Part shown: positions 9,535-18,272 of the stretch, piece after piece
Layout: each line of letters starts with the position of its first letter
Numbering within the stretch: the first letter of the stretch is position 1
From: Paracoccus sp. S-4012
GTDB lineage: Bacteria; Pseudomonadota; Alphaproteobacteria; Rhodobacterales; Rhodobacteraceae
Direction of reading: 5' to 3'
Assembly: GCF_009674885.1 (NCBI RefSeq)
Contig: NZ_WKKA01000008.1
Location: 1-64,000 of the forward strand
DNA: 64,000 bases
Program-made: the position numbers and the translations under genes
Notes under the pieces: generated by a model
The model's database searches: none
What the model saw: only the letters and a program-made list of their open reading frames with translations
Told to the model about the DNA's origin: nothing

Positions 9535-10218
9535 TTAGCGCAGGGCGGGGGTTGCCGCAATGGCGGCTGGGACGACGCCCGCGCCGGCCAGACCGCGCAG
9601 CAACCCAGCCAGGTCGCCTGTCTGCACATGGACATGGTCGGCCCGCCCCTCACCGGCAGGCCCTACCAGCACGGTCCGCATCCCGAGCCGGTGCGGCTCC
9701 TCGAGGTTGCGGGCATCGTCCTCGAAGAACGCCGCCCGCGCGGGGTCGATCGCGTGCCCGGCGAGGACCGCCTGATAGGAGCGCGGATCGGGCTTCGGAT
9801 GCCAGGCGGTCTCGCCGATGCCGTAGATCGCCTCGAAGACGGGCAGGGCCAGGCGCGAGAGCACGCGGACGGCAAAGGCGGCGTCGGCACTGGTGTGGAC
9901 GATCCTGCGCCCCGGCAGCGCGGCAATCGCCGCGGCGAGGCCGGGGTCGGGGCCAATGCCCGAGAGGTCGATGTCATGGACCTCGTCCAGATACGGATAG
10001 GGGTCGATCCCGTGCTCGGCCATCAGCCCCGCGAGGGTCGTGCCGTGCCGCTGAAACCAGTCCGCGCGCAGCGCCTCGGCCTCCGCCTCGGAGGCGCCGG
10101 TCAGGCGCATGACATAGCCCGTCATCCGCCGCTGCACCTGCGCGAAAAGCTGCGCCTCGGGCGGGTAGAGGGTGTTGTCGAGATCGAAGATCCAGGTGTT
10201 CACATGCGAGAAATCCAT
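9535..10218 (-). CDS. HAD-superfamily pyrimidine 5'-nucleotidase-like phosphatase
   Basis: A soluble 227-residue haloacid-dehalogenase phosphatase. Motif I is [11 protein letters not shown] near residue 10, motif III is the KPDP of WHKPDPRSY, and motif IV is FEDDARN; the helical cap between them is of the type seen in SDT1/Phm8-like pyrimidine 5'-nucleotidases. The start ATG at 10218 gives [16 protein letters not shown]. It is divergent from the GntR gene 65 bp away. The substrate is inferred from the subfamily only. Confidence 0.85.
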   Translation of the reverse strand: MDFSHVNTWIFDLDNTLYPPEAQLFAQVQRRMTGYVMRLTGASEAEAEALRADWFQRHGTTLAGLMAEHGIDPYPYLDEVHDIDLSGIGPDPGLAAAIAALPGRRIVHTSADAAFAVRVLSRLALPVFEAIYGIGETAWHPKPDPRSYQAVLAGHAIDPARAAFFEDDARNLEEPHRLGMRTVLVGPAGEGRADHVHVQTGDLAGLLRGLAGAGVVPAAIAATPALR

Positions 10219-10283
10219 GCGCAGGCCGTAGCCCGCCCGCCGCGGCCTTGCAATCGCGCGCCCACTGCGGTGAGGCTGGCGTG

Positions 10284-10922
10284 ATGAAGGACGCCTATTC
10301 CCTGATCCTCGCGGCGATCGAGGCCGGCGACTACCCGCCCGGCACCCGGCTGGTCGAAAGCGATCTGGCCGAGCGTTTCGGCGTCTCGCGCACGCCTGTC
10401 CGCGAGGCTCTGCAGCGGCTCGAGACGCAGGCGATGCTGCGCCGCGACGGGCGCAGCCTGATGGTCGCGTCGCTCGACCACGACCAGCTGGCGGAACTCT
10501 ACACCGTCCGGGCCGAGCTCGAAGCCCTGGCCGCGCGCCTCGCCGCGCGTCATGCCACGCCCGAGGAGGTGCGGGTGCTGGGGCAGATGGTCGAGGCCGA
10601 CCGCCGGATCGTGGACGACCCGCAGGCCCTCGCCCGCGCCAACCGCCGTTTCCACCACCAGCTGCATCTGGCCAGCCACAACCGCTACCTGATCCAGCAG
10701 CTCGACATGGTCCACAAGACCATGGCGCTGATGGCGCGGACGACCTTCGCCGCCGAGGGCCGCGCGCCCGAGGCCCTGGGCGAGCATCAGGCGATCGTGG
10801 ATGCGATCGGCGCGGGGAATGCGCGCGAGGCCGAGGCATCGCTGCGCGCTCATATCAGCCAGGCCTACGAGACGCGGCTGCGGCAGGACGCGCGGCTCAT
10901 CGGCGGTGAGGACGCGGCATGA
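10284..10922 (+). CDS. GntR-family transcriptional regulator, FCD (FadR-like) subfamily
   Basis: A 212-residue DNA-binding regulator with an N-terminal winged helix (ESDLAERFGVSRTPVREALQRLE, cited in part, about residues 28-50) and a C-terminal all-helical FCD ligand domain with the expected Asp/His metal positions (HHQLHLASHN, GEHQAIVDAI). It starts at the ATG of MKDAYSLIL. Its stop overlaps the start of a 91-codon gene by 4 bp, followed by alkA and an esterase, so it heads an operon whose effector is unknown. Confidence 0.9.
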   Translation: MKDAYSLILAAIEAGDYPPGTRLVESDLAERFGVSRTPVREALQRLETQAMLRRDGRSLMVASLDHDQLAELYTVRAELEALAARLAARHATPEEVRVLGQMVEADRRIVDDPQALARANRRFHHQLHLASHNRYLIQQLDMVHKTMALMARTTFAAEGRAPEALGEHQAIVDAIGAGNAREAEASLRAHISQAYETRLRQDARLIGGEDAA

Positions 10923-11194
10923 CATCGGAAACCGACCCCAAGGGCTTGATCCGCGAAAGTTTTCGGATCGAGGGCATCACCGCGGGGGAGTGCCGTTCCA
11001 TTTTCCTCGACTGGGCGCTGTCCCTGCCGCCCGGCCTTGTTCCGCATGAGGCGGCGCGGGCGCTGCTCGACACCTACGCGTCGGAGACCGGGCACCCGAT
11101 GCTGGCGGTCCTGCGCGAGGCGGCGGACCGGCCGCCGCCCGAGCCGCGCCGCCGCGGCGGCTCGCGCGCGCGGGCGCGGCCGGACGGCGAGTGA
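10919..11194 (+). CDS. Conserved small protein of unknown function
   Basis: A 91-residue protein with no motif I can assign. Its N-terminal two thirds look folded (IRESFRIEGITAGECRSIFLDWAL), while the last 20 residues are Arg/Pro rich and probably disordered. No signal peptide or membrane segment is seen. It overlaps the GntR gene by 4 bp and lies 1 bp before alkA, so it is an integral operon member rather than a spurious frame. The acidic start and codon use fit its neighbours. Confidence 0.75.
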   Translation: MTSETDPKGLIRESFRIEGITAGECRSIFLDWALSLPPGLVPHEAARALLDTYASETGHPMLAVLREAADRPPPEPRRRGGSRARARPDGE

Positions 11195-11195
11195 C

Positions 11196-11819
11196 ATGCG
11201 GCTGATCGAGACCGAGGCCGACCTCGCCGAAGGCGCGGCGCATCTGGCGGCGCTGTCGCCGGTCTGGGCCGGGGCGCTGGCCGAGATCGGGCCGCTGCCG
11301 CTGCGCCGCCGCAGGGACGGCTTCCCGGCGATCCTGAACGCGGTGGCAAGCCAGCAGCTTTCGGTCGCCTCGGCCGACGCAATCCTCGGGCGGCTCGTGG
11401 CGGCGGGCTTCGAAAGGCCCGAGGCGATCCTCGACGCAGGCGAGGATGCGCTGCGCGCCACCGGCCTCTCGCGCCCGAAGATCCGCTATCTCACGGGCAT
11501 CGCCGCCGCCGGTCTCGACTGGGAGGGCCTGCGCGGCCTGCCGGACGACGAGGTGGCCGAGCGTCTCGTGGCGCTGCCGGGTATCGGCCGCTGGACCGCG
11601 GACATCTACCTGATGTTCGCCCTCGGCCGCGCCGATGCCTTTGCGCCGGGCGACCTCGCGCTACAGGAGGCGGCGCGGCTGCTCCACGGGCTCGATGCGC
11701 GGCCCTCGCCCAAGGCGCTCGCTGCCATCGCCGAGCCCTGGCGGCCGTGGCGGTCGGTTGCGGCCCGCGCCCTCTGGGCCTACTACCGCCTCGCCAAGGG
11801 CCGCGAGGGGGTGACATGA
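11196..11819 (+). CDS. DNA-3-methyladenine glycosylase II, AlkA-like
   Basis: A base-excision DNA glycosylase removing alkylated purines. The 207-residue protein has the helix-hairpin-helix LPGIGRWTAD (about 127-136) followed by the Gly/Pro-rich loop and catalytic aspartate D153 in PGDLAL, the HhH-GPD signature. It lacks the N-terminal beta domain of E. coli AlkA, as in the shorter MagIII/AlkA-like enzymes of alphaproteobacteria. It sits in the GntR operon and overlaps the esterase gene by 4 bp. Confidence 0.93.
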   Translation: MRLIETEADLAEGAAHLAALSPVWAGALAEIGPLPLRRRRDGFPAILNAVASQQLSVASADAILGRLVAAGFERPEAILDAGEDALRATGLSRPKIRYLTGIAAAGLDWEGLRGLPDDEVAERLVALPGIGRWTADIYLMFALGRADAFAPGDLALQEAARLLHGLDARPSPKALAAIAEPWRPWRSVAARALWAYYRLAKGREGVT

Positions 11820-12478
11820 CGCGTGCGCTGAAATCCGAACGCCGCGGTCCTGCGGACGCCGATGCCGTGGTCGTCTTCCTCCACGGCTACGGCGCTGACG
11901 GGGCCGACCTGCTGGGACTGGCCGAGCCGCTGACCCCGCATCTGCCCGGCACCGCCTTCTACAGCCCCGACGCGCCCGAGCCCTGCCGCAACAACCCCTT
12001 CGGCCGGCAGTGGTTTCCGATCCCCTGGCTCGACGGCTCAACCGAGGCCGAGGCGCGGGCGTCGATGGGCGAGTCGATCCGTGACCTCGACGCCTTCCTC
12101 AACCGGGTGCTGCGGGACGAGGGGCTGGACGCCGACCGCATGGCCGTCGTGGGCTTCTCGCAGGGCACCATGATGGCGCTGCATGTGGTCCCCCGGCGGG
12201 ACGAGGCCGTGGCGGGGATCGTGGGCTTCTCGGGGCGGCTCCTCGCGCCCGAGACGCTGGCCGCCGAGGCGCAGGTGAAGCCGCCGGTGATGCTGATCCA
12301 CGGCGATCAGGACGAGATGGTGCCCTTTGCCGACATGCGCCTCGCGGCCGAGGGGCTGACGGCGGCTGGCTTCACGGTCTATGGTCATGTGATGGAGGGG
12401 ACGGGGCACGGGATCGCGCCGGACGGCCTCGGGGCCGCCTTGGCTTTCCTGCGGAAGGTCTTGAAAAAAGAGGACTAA
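11816..12478 (+). CDS. Phospholipase/carboxylesterase family alpha/beta hydrolase
   Basis: A 220-residue cytoplasmic serine esterase of the carboxylesterase 2 family. The oxyanion region is FLHGYGADGADL, the nucleophile is S115 in GFSQGT, the acid is D166 in HGDQDEMVP, and the base is H198 in GTGHGI. Such enzymes hydrolyse short-chain acyl esters or lysophospholipids; the substrate is not known. It is translated by overlap with alkA (ATG at 11816) and ends 4 bp into the convergent VOC gene. Confidence 0.92.
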   Translation: MTRALKSERRGPADADAVVVFLHGYGADGADLLGLAEPLTPHLPGTAFYSPDAPEPCRNNPFGRQWFPIPWLDGSTEAEARASMGESIRDLDAFLNRVLRDEGLDADRMAVVGFSQGTMMALHVVPRRDEAVAGIVGFSGRLLAPETLAAEAQVKPPVMLIHGDQDEMVPFADMRLAAEGLTAAGFTVYGHVMEGTGHGIAPDGLGAALAFLRKVLKKED

Positions 12479-12912
12479 TCGTCCCAGATCGCCGGATCGG
12501 CCAGCTCGATCGAGTTCCCGGCCGGGTCGCGGAAATAGATCGACCGCCGCCCGTTCGGCCAGCGGAAGTCGGCCTCGATGGCGACGCCCGCGCGCTCCAG
12601 ATGCGCGCGCCAGCCGTCCAGCTCCTCGGGGGCGACGGCGAGGCAGTAGTGGCCCGGCCCCTCGGCCCCGTGCGGCGGGACCGGCAGGCGGGCGTCGGGG
12701 GCGGGCGGCTTCGCCGTCGCCTCGGGATTGAAGACCAGCAGCACCTGCGCCGGCTGGCCCTCCACCACCCGGAAGAACACATGCCGTCGCGGCACGCGCT
12801 GAAAGACCCGCAGGCCTATGATGTCGGTCCAGAACCCCTCCGCCGCGTCGAGGTCCGCGGCGTAGAGGGCCGATTCGAGGGTGCCGATGCGAGGCGGTGC
12901 GGGCTTGCTCAT
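12475..12912 (-). CDS. VOC (glyoxalase/bleomycin-resistance) family protein
   Basis: A 145-residue vicinal-oxygen-chelate protein with two beta-alpha-beta-beta-beta modules (LESALYAADLDAAEGFWTD and GHYCLAVAPEELDGWRAHL), metal ligands probably being H in GHYCLAV and E in NSIELADP. Members include lyases, dioxygenases and resistance proteins, so the reaction is open. I chose the internal ATG at 12912 (MSKPAPPRIG) over an upstream alternative at 12939. Confidence 0.88.
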   Translation of the reverse strand: MSKPAPPRIGTLESALYAADLDAAEGFWTDIIGLRVFQRVPRRHVFFRVVEGQPAQVLLVFNPEATAKPPAPDARLPVPPHGAEGPGHYCLAVAPEELDGWRAHLERAGVAIEADFRWPNGRRSIYFRDPAGNSIELADPAIWDD

Positions 12913-12960
12913 GCCGTCAGTCTGGCACGGCGGGGCCACTGTGGCTACCGCGGCCCATCT

Positions 12961-13353
12961 TCACCGTGCGACGTGCCAGACGCCGTTCACCCCGTCGCCG
13001 GTCATCTCGCCCGGCTGCGTGTCCTTGATCCACAGATAGAGCGGCTTGCCATTCAGCGCCCACTGCATCGTCCCGTTGCTGCGCTGGATCGGGGCGAAGT
13101 CGCCCGTCGCCGTTGCATCCGCCGGCGCCACCAGCGGCGGCCAGTTCACCGCGCATTGACCGTCGCAATTCGACACGCCCGGCGTGTCGTTGTCGAAGGT
13201 ATAGAGCGTCATGTGATTGGCGTCGGCATAGACCTCGCCGCTCGGGGTCTGAATCCTGACCACGCCGGGATCGGCCATTGCCGCGCCGGCGAACGCACCC
13301 AGCAGCGCCGCGGCGGCAAGGGCCGCGCGGAGCGATTCGTTGAGACTCGACAT
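12961..13353 (-). CDS. Secreted repeat protein (Lipoprotein_15/COG4315 family)
   Basis: A 130-residue exported protein of unknown function. A classical signal peptide (SLNESLRAALAAAALLGAFA, ending AMADP) precedes two copies of the family repeat: LYTFDNDTPGVSNCDGQCAVNWPPL and GKPLYLWIKDTQPGEMTGDG (second quoted in part). The two cysteines of the CDGQC motif may form a disulphide. The ATG at 13353 is preceded by AGGAG; an upstream TTG start is less likely. It stands alone, divergent from the HNH gene. Confidence 0.85.
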   Translation of the reverse strand: MSSLNESLRAALAAAALLGAFAGAAMADPGVVRIQTPSGEVYADANHMTLYTFDNDTPGVSNCDGQCAVNWPPLVAPADATATGDFAPIQRSNGTMQWALNGKPLYLWIKDTQPGEMTGDGVNGVWHVAR

Positions 13354-13508
13354 CGGATGATCTCCTGACAACGCCCTTGCGACTCAGTCGGGCGCAGGCG
13401 TCAGAATAGCACGAGAAAAGGGCCGCTTGCAGGCGGCGTGCAGGGTGGCGTTCACGGCCTCGTCACGCAGACGCGCTAGCCCTGCACGGGGCGGATACAT
13501 GCGGGGGC

Positions 13509-13536
13509 TTGCCCAGAGGCGGACGCCAGATATAGT
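13509..13536 (+). promoter_or_regulatory. Sigma70-like promoter of the HNH gene
   Basis: TTGCCC (13509-13514) and TATAGT (13531-13536) are separated by 16 bp and lie 50 bp upstream of the HNH start codon, in an otherwise GC-rich region. Match to the housekeeping consensus is good at both boxes. Predicted from sequence only. Confidence 0.5.
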
Positions 13537-13585
13537 CCGCGCAAAGCCGAGCCCTTCCACCGGACCCGAGGCGGGAACGACGCGG

Positions 13586-14185
13586 ATGCTGGACGAGCAC
13601 ATCACCACCGATTTCCGCACCCAGTTCGTGCGCGAGCCTTCGACGCTCAGGCAACATCCGGCCCTGGTCCTGAACGCCGACTTCAGACCGTTGAGCTACT
13701 ATCCGCTGAGCCTCTGGCCCTGGCAGGAAGCGATCAAGGCGGTGTTCCTCGACCGGGTGACGATCATCGCCGAATATGAGGAGGTCGTGCGAAGTCAGCG
13801 CGCGGCCATGCGCATCCCCTCGGTCGTGGTGCTGAAGGAATATGTCCGACCCCAGAAGCGCGTGGCCTTCACGCGCTTCAATCTTTTCCTGCGGGACGAA
13901 TTCTGCTGCCAGTACTGCGGCAGCCGGGGCGATCTGACCTTCGACCATGTGATCCCGCGCTCGCGCGGGGGCATCACCAGCTGGGAGAACGTGGTCGCCG
14001 CCTGCTCGCGCTGCAACCTGAAGAAGGCCAACCGCAGCCTGCGCAACTCGGGCCTGAAGCTGCGGAAACCGCCCGCGCGGCCCACGGCCGAGCAGATGCA
14101 CGGAATCGGCCGGCGCTTCCCGCCGAATCACCTGCATCACAGCTGGATCGACTATCTCTACTGGGACGCCGAGCTGGAGAGCTGA
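13586..14185 (+). CDS. HNH endonuclease family protein
   Basis: A 199-residue protein with an HNH domain in its C-terminal half: a CxxC (CCQYCGSRGDL), the catalytic FDHVIPRSRGG, then W-E-N-V-V-A-A-C-S-R-C-N with a second CxxC, giving a zinc-supported beta-beta-alpha-metal nuclease fold. The first 100 residues (NADFRPLSYYPLSLWPWQEA) are typical of a family conserved as a single gene in alphaproteobacteria, probably housekeeping rather than mobile. It overlaps the convergent DUF1638 gene by 28 bp. Confidence 0.9.
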   Translation: MLDEHITTDFRTQFVREPSTLRQHPALVLNADFRPLSYYPLSLWPWQEAIKAVFLDRVTIIAEYEEVVRSQRAAMRIPSVVVLKEYVRPQKRVAFTRFNLFLRDEFCCQYCGSRGDLTFDHVIPRSRGGITSWENVVAACSRCNLKKANRSLRNSGLKLRKPPARPTAEQMHGIGRRFPPNHLHHSWIDYLYWDAELES

Positions 14186-14769
14186 GCAAGGATCCCCGGC
14201 AGCTCGCCATAGCCCGTCTTGCGCCGCTCATAGGCCAGGCCCAGCCGCGCCGCCGCTTCCTCGGCCTGCCCGTCGAGGGCCGGGTCGTCGGTCTGGGCGA
14301 GGTAGATCAGCCGCTCGTAATTGCCGAACATCATCTCGATCAGCTCCGGGTGGCGATCGAAGCCCATGGCGCGCCAGACGAAGGCGTCGAACTGCCGCAC
14401 GAGGAAATCGGTGAGGTAGAAGGCGCGGATCTCGTCCGCGGCGCGGGCCTCGTGCTCGGCCAGCCCGTCGAAGAAGGCGTAGCAATGCGGCCCCGGCACC
14501 ATCTCGACGCCGAGGGCCTCGCAGCGGGCGGCCAGCAGGCCCCCGGTGCCGCAGTCGGCGTAGACGACGAAGATCTGCTCATAGGCCGCGCGCGCCTCGG
14601 TCACGGTTGCCTCCACCGCGTCCGGGATCAGCGCCGGGCGCAGGTGCAGGTCCGCGGGCAGGCATTGCAGGTCCATGTGGTCCCAGCCATTCGCATCGCG
14701 GATGGCCAGCAACTCGCGGGCAAGCGCGCCGCAGGCGATCAGCAGGACCCGCCCCGGCTTGGGCGTCAG
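14158..14769 (-). CDS. DUF1638 protein linked to corrinoid metabolism
   Basis: About 203 residues, starting TPKPGRVLLIACGALAREL after the first codon. DUF1638 proteins typically sit beside corrinoid-dependent methyltransferases; their biochemical role is not established. Conserved blocks include VVYADCGTGG, HCYAFFDG and FYLTDFLVRQFD, with cysteine and histidine residues that could bind metal. No ATG, GTG or TTG lies at the expected start: a CTG at 14769 overlapping the stop of the small upstream gene is the natural candidate, while the next in-frame ATG (14940) would bury that gene entirely. Confidence 0.82.
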   Translation of the reverse strand: MTPKPGRVLLIACGALARELLAIRDANGWDHMDLQCLPADLHLRPALIPDAVEATVTEARAAYEQIFVVYADCGTGGLLAARCEALGVEMVPGPHCYAFFDGLAEHEARAADEIRAFYLTDFLVRQFDAFVWRAMGFDRHPELIEMMFGNYERLIYLAQTDDPALDGQAEEAAARLGLAYERRKTGYGELPGILAQLSSSASQ

Positions 14770-14924
14770 TGCTCGCGTCCGACGAGGTGCACCGCCGCTG
14801 CCGCCAGCAGCGCCGTGACGGCGAGCGCGAAGAGCGGCACGCCGGCCGCAGAGACGGCCCACAGCGTCAGCCCGGCCGCCGTCACCACCAGAAGCAGCAT
14901 CACCAGGAAGTGGGGCAGGGGCAT
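14766..14924 (-). CDS. 52-residue membrane protein in the corrinoid operon
   Basis: A short gene with a strong ribosome-binding site (GGAGGACCATC before the ATG at 14924). It encodes two hydrophobic helices (FLVMLLLVVTAAGLTLWAV and PLFALAVTALLAAAAVHLV) with a short polar tail ending GREH. The stop codon overlaps the CTG proposed as start of DUF1638. No family recognised. The strong Shine-Dalgarno, membrane-protein composition and coupling to both neighbours argue it is real; it lies 128 bp downstream of the corrinoid protein gene. Confidence 0.7.
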   Translation of the reverse strand: MPLPHFLVMLLLVVTAAGLTLWAVSAAGVPLFALAVTALLAAAAVHLVGREH

Positions 14925-15052
14925 GATGGTCCTCCGTCATGGGATCAATATGGCGGCAGACCGGAAAGTTGCAAAGCGGATAGCATTTTTTTGTGCGGGT
15001 TGGTGCCGGGAGCGGCGAAAGGCCCTCGACCTGGGCAGATGGCCGGCGGCGC

Positions 15053-15757
<705 letters not shown>

Positions 15758-15897
15758 GCTCGTGGACTCCTTCGCGCCCCGCTCAAGGGCGTCTTGGCCC
15801 GGATCGCCCGGCTTTGCCATACGGATTGCGACATCGCGCGCGGTGCGGGCGACAGGCGGCGCTTGATCCGCGCCTCCGCGGATGCCAGCAGGGGTCC

Positions 15898-16254
15898 ATG
15901 AGCCTGAGGATCCTCGACCGCGTGCTGTCCGACCGCGGCTCGCGCTACGCGGCCGCCGGGGGGCCCGCGGCGACCCGCGCCGAGGCCGAGGCGCTGCTGG
16001 CCGCGCTGAAGCGGCAGAAGCGGTTCCAGAAGGCGACCCACAACAGCTGGGCCGCGATCCTCGGCGGCGAGGCGGTGAAGGCCGATGATGGCGAGGCCGG
16101 GGCAGGGGCGATCATCCTCGCGGAGCTCGAGGCCGCGGGGGCGCGGGACACGCTGCTCGTGGTGACGCGGTGGTATGGCGGCAAGCCGCTCGGCGGGGAC
16201 CGGTTCCGGCATGTGCGGACGGCGGCGCGGGCGTGGCTGGCTGAGGCGAGGTGA
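15898..16254 (+). CDS. IMPACT/YigZ-family N-terminal domain protein
   Basis: A 118-residue protein comprising only the UPF0029 (IMPACT N-terminal) domain; E. coli YigZ is about 200 residues and has an added C-terminal domain. Recognised by KATHNSWAAIL, then DDGEAGAGAIIL and the hallmark RWYGGKPLGGDRFRHV. Function is unknown, with suggested links to translation control. Short forms like this occur in alphaproteobacteria. Divergent from the corrinoid gene and 10 bp before a convergent small gene. Confidence 0.85.
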   Translation: MSLRILDRVLSDRGSRYAAAGGPAATRAEAEALLAALKRQKRFQKATHNSWAAILGGEAVKADDGEAGAGAIILAELEAAGARDTLLVVTRWYGGKPLGGDRFRHVRTAARAWLAEAR

Positions 16255-16264
16255 CTTGTCCTGG

Positions 16265-16492
16265 TTACTCCTCCAGCAGGTCCAGCCTCCGCTGGATTCG
16301 TGCAAGGCGGGCATAGAGATACGCGAAACCGTCGTCGTGCCTGCCCGTCGTCTGCATCAACGCGCGCAGATGCGCCCGATCCTCCGCTGCGGCGGCACCC
16401 TGATGGCGCACCATGTGCTCGAGCCGGTCGAAGCGCGTGTGCATGGCGCGCAGCGATTCTTCCGGCAGCTTGGAGCGTGAGCTCTCGCTCAT
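16265..16492 (-). CDS. Small helical protein of unknown function
   Basis: A 75-residue, highly charged protein (SESSRSKLPEESLRAMHTRF near the N-terminus, RLARIQRRLDLLEE at the end) likely to form amphipathic or coiled-coil helices. No signal peptide or membrane segment. It starts at the ATG of MSESSRSKL rather than an upstream ATG at 16555. No family recognised; its support is composition, length and a fit between two genes. Confidence 0.6.
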   Translation of the reverse strand: MSESSRSKLPEESLRAMHTRFDRLEHMVRHQGAAAAEDRAHLRALMQTTGRHDDGFAYLYARLARIQRRLDLLEE

Positions 16493-16580
16493 GATCGCCT
16501 CCCCGTGGGCTTCAACATAGGTGCACTCTCCGCCCAACGCCCGTGATCGCGTCACCTCGGCGCGGACACGTAAAGCCGCC

Positions 16581-17459
16581 TCAGATCCCCCGCATCAGGC
16601 TCGGCAGCTCCGGCGCCAGCTCCCGCGCCAGAAACCCCATCGGCCCGTGGCGCTCGGCCAGCCGCCGCCCGGCCTCGCCGTGCAGCCAGACGCCCCAGGC
16701 CGCGGCCTCGAAGGGGGTCATGCCGCGCGCGAAGAGCGCGCCGACGATCCCCGCCAGCACATCGCCCGAGCCGCCGGTCGCCAGCCCCACGCCGCCCCCG
16801 CCATAGCGCAGCAGCGCGCCCTCCGGCGCGGCGATCAGCGTGGTTGCGCCCTTCAGCGTGATGATGGCGCCGAAACGCTCGGCGGCGCCGCGGGCGATGC
16901 CCTCGCGGTCGGCCTCGATCGTTTCGGCCTCGATCCCGAGCAGCAGCGCCGCCTCGCCGACATGCGGGGTCAGGATCAGCCGACCCGCCATTCCGTCGAG
17001 CAGCGTCGCCCGTCCCGCGGCGGCGGCGATCGCGGCCGCGTCGAGGACCGCGGCGGCGGGGCGTTCCGCCTCTCCCAGCAGCGCATCCAGCGCCGCCCCG
17101 GCAGCCTCGGCCGAGACCATCGCCGGGCCGAGGACGAGGCAGTCGCAGGCATCCACCAGCCCGGCGAGAGGCGCGACCGAGGCGATCTCGCCCTCGCCGT
17201 CCACCGGCAAGGCGCGGATACCGCATTCTGGCAGCACCATGCCGGTCGGCACCGCGAGCGGCTCCGGCAAGGCCAGCTGCACCTTGCCCGCGCCCGCCCG
17301 CAGCGCGGCCTCCGCGGTCAGCGTCAGCCCGCCCGGCACCCGCAGCGAGCCGCCGACGACCAGCACCCGTCCGCGGCTGTTCTTGTCGGTGTCCTCGGGC
17401 GGCACCGGCAGCGGATGGGCGCGCAGCCAGGCGCTGTCCAGAATCGCGGGTTCGCTCAT
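16581..17459 (-). CDS. nnrD: ADP/ATP-dependent NAD(P)H-hydrate dehydratase
   Basis: Repairs hydrated NADH and NADPH (S-NADHX) by nucleotide-dependent dehydration. The 292-residue product is the C-terminal, ribokinase-like domain found in YjeF/NnrD proteins: GRVLVVGGSLRVPGGLTLTA, LTPHVGEAALLL, KGATTLIA, and the catalytic GGSGDVLAGIVGA with the active-site Asp. The epimerase (YjeF_N) domain found in bifunctional forms is missing, so an NnrE gene must be elsewhere if present. It overlaps the upstream phosphatase gene by 4 bp. Confidence 0.93.
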   Translation of the reverse strand: MSEPAILDSAWLRAHPLPVPPEDTDKNSRGRVLVVGGSLRVPGGLTLTAEAALRAGAGKVQLALPEPLAVPTGMVLPECGIRALPVDGEGEIASVAPLAGLVDACDCLVLGPAMVSAEAAGAALDALLGEAERPAAAVLDAAAIAAAAGRATLLDGMAGRLILTPHVGEAALLLGIEAETIEADREGIARGAAERFGAIITLKGATTLIAAPEGALLRYGGGGVGLATGGSGDVLAGIVGALFARGMTPFEAAAWGVWLHGEAGRRLAERHGPMGFLARELAPELPSLMRGI

Positions 17460-18220
17460 CCCCGGCTCGCCACGATGGGGTCGGGGGCGCGCGTGACCGG
17501 CGTTGCCTCCGCCTTCATCGGCGCGGTGACGTTGTAGGCGACGAGCTGCATCTCGCCGGCGCCGTCCTCGGTCTCGGCGAACGCGTATTCGGTGACGCCG
17601 CAATTCGCCACGTCCTTCTCGGCGTCGATGGCGAGGATCTCCGCTTCCGTCATCCCCTCGATGATGTAGCGCATGCAGAGGACCACGACCTGATGCGCCA
17701 CGATCATCACCCGGCAGCCGCCGTAATGCAGGCCCACCGTGTCCAGCAGCGAGCGCAACCGGAAGATCACGTCGCACCAGCTCTCGCCCCCTGGCGGGCG
17801 GTGGTAGAACTTGCCAAGCATCTGGCGGAACTCGGCCTGCTCGGGCATCTCGGCGCGGATGCCGGCGGTGGTCCAGCCGTCGAGGATGCCGAATTCCTTC
17901 TCGCGCAGGCGCTCGTCGAGGTGGATGCGCGCGCGCGGCACGGCGCCGCCGCCCTCGCGGAAGAGCTCGGCCGTGGCGCAGGCGCGCAGATAGGGCGAGG
18001 CGAGGATCACGTTCGGCCGCGCGCCCTCCTCGCCACGGGCGAACCAGTGGCCGAGGGCAAGCGCCTGCTGCCGCCCGAGTTCCGAAAGCGGCACGTCCAC
18101 GTCGCGGCCGGAAAGCGCGATGCGGTGATGCCCCTGCTCATGCGCGAGGTCGCGCGCGACATTGCCGGCCGACTGGCCGTGGCGGACGATCCAGAGGCGT
18201 TCGGGCCAGCGGGGGGTCAT
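17456..18220 (-). CDS. Histidine phosphatase superfamily protein
   Basis: A 254-residue member of the phosphoglycerate-mutase-like family. The phospho-accepting histidine is H14 in IVRHGQSAGN; the second catalytic core is in ILASPYLRACATA, LDERLREKEFGILDG and MIVAHQVVVLCM. The sequence is of the phosphatase type rather than glycolytic mutase; substrate unknown. Translation of nnrD is coupled to its end. Start ATG at 18220. Confidence 0.88.
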   Translation of the reverse strand: MTPRWPERLWIVRHGQSAGNVARDLAHEQGHHRIALSGRDVDVPLSELGRQQALALGHWFARGEEGARPNVILASPYLRACATAELFREGGGAVPRARIHLDERLREKEFGILDGWTTAGIRAEMPEQAEFRQMLGKFYHRPPGGESWCDVIFRLRSLLDTVGLHYGGCRVMIVAHQVVVLCMRYIIEGMTEAEILAIDAEKDVANCGVTEYAFAETEDGAGEMQLVAYNVTAPMKAEATPVTRAPDPIVASRG

Positions 18221-18272
18221 CGTGGTTCCTCGACGCGATTGCCGGTGGCAACGCGGTGAGGGGTGCCGGGGT

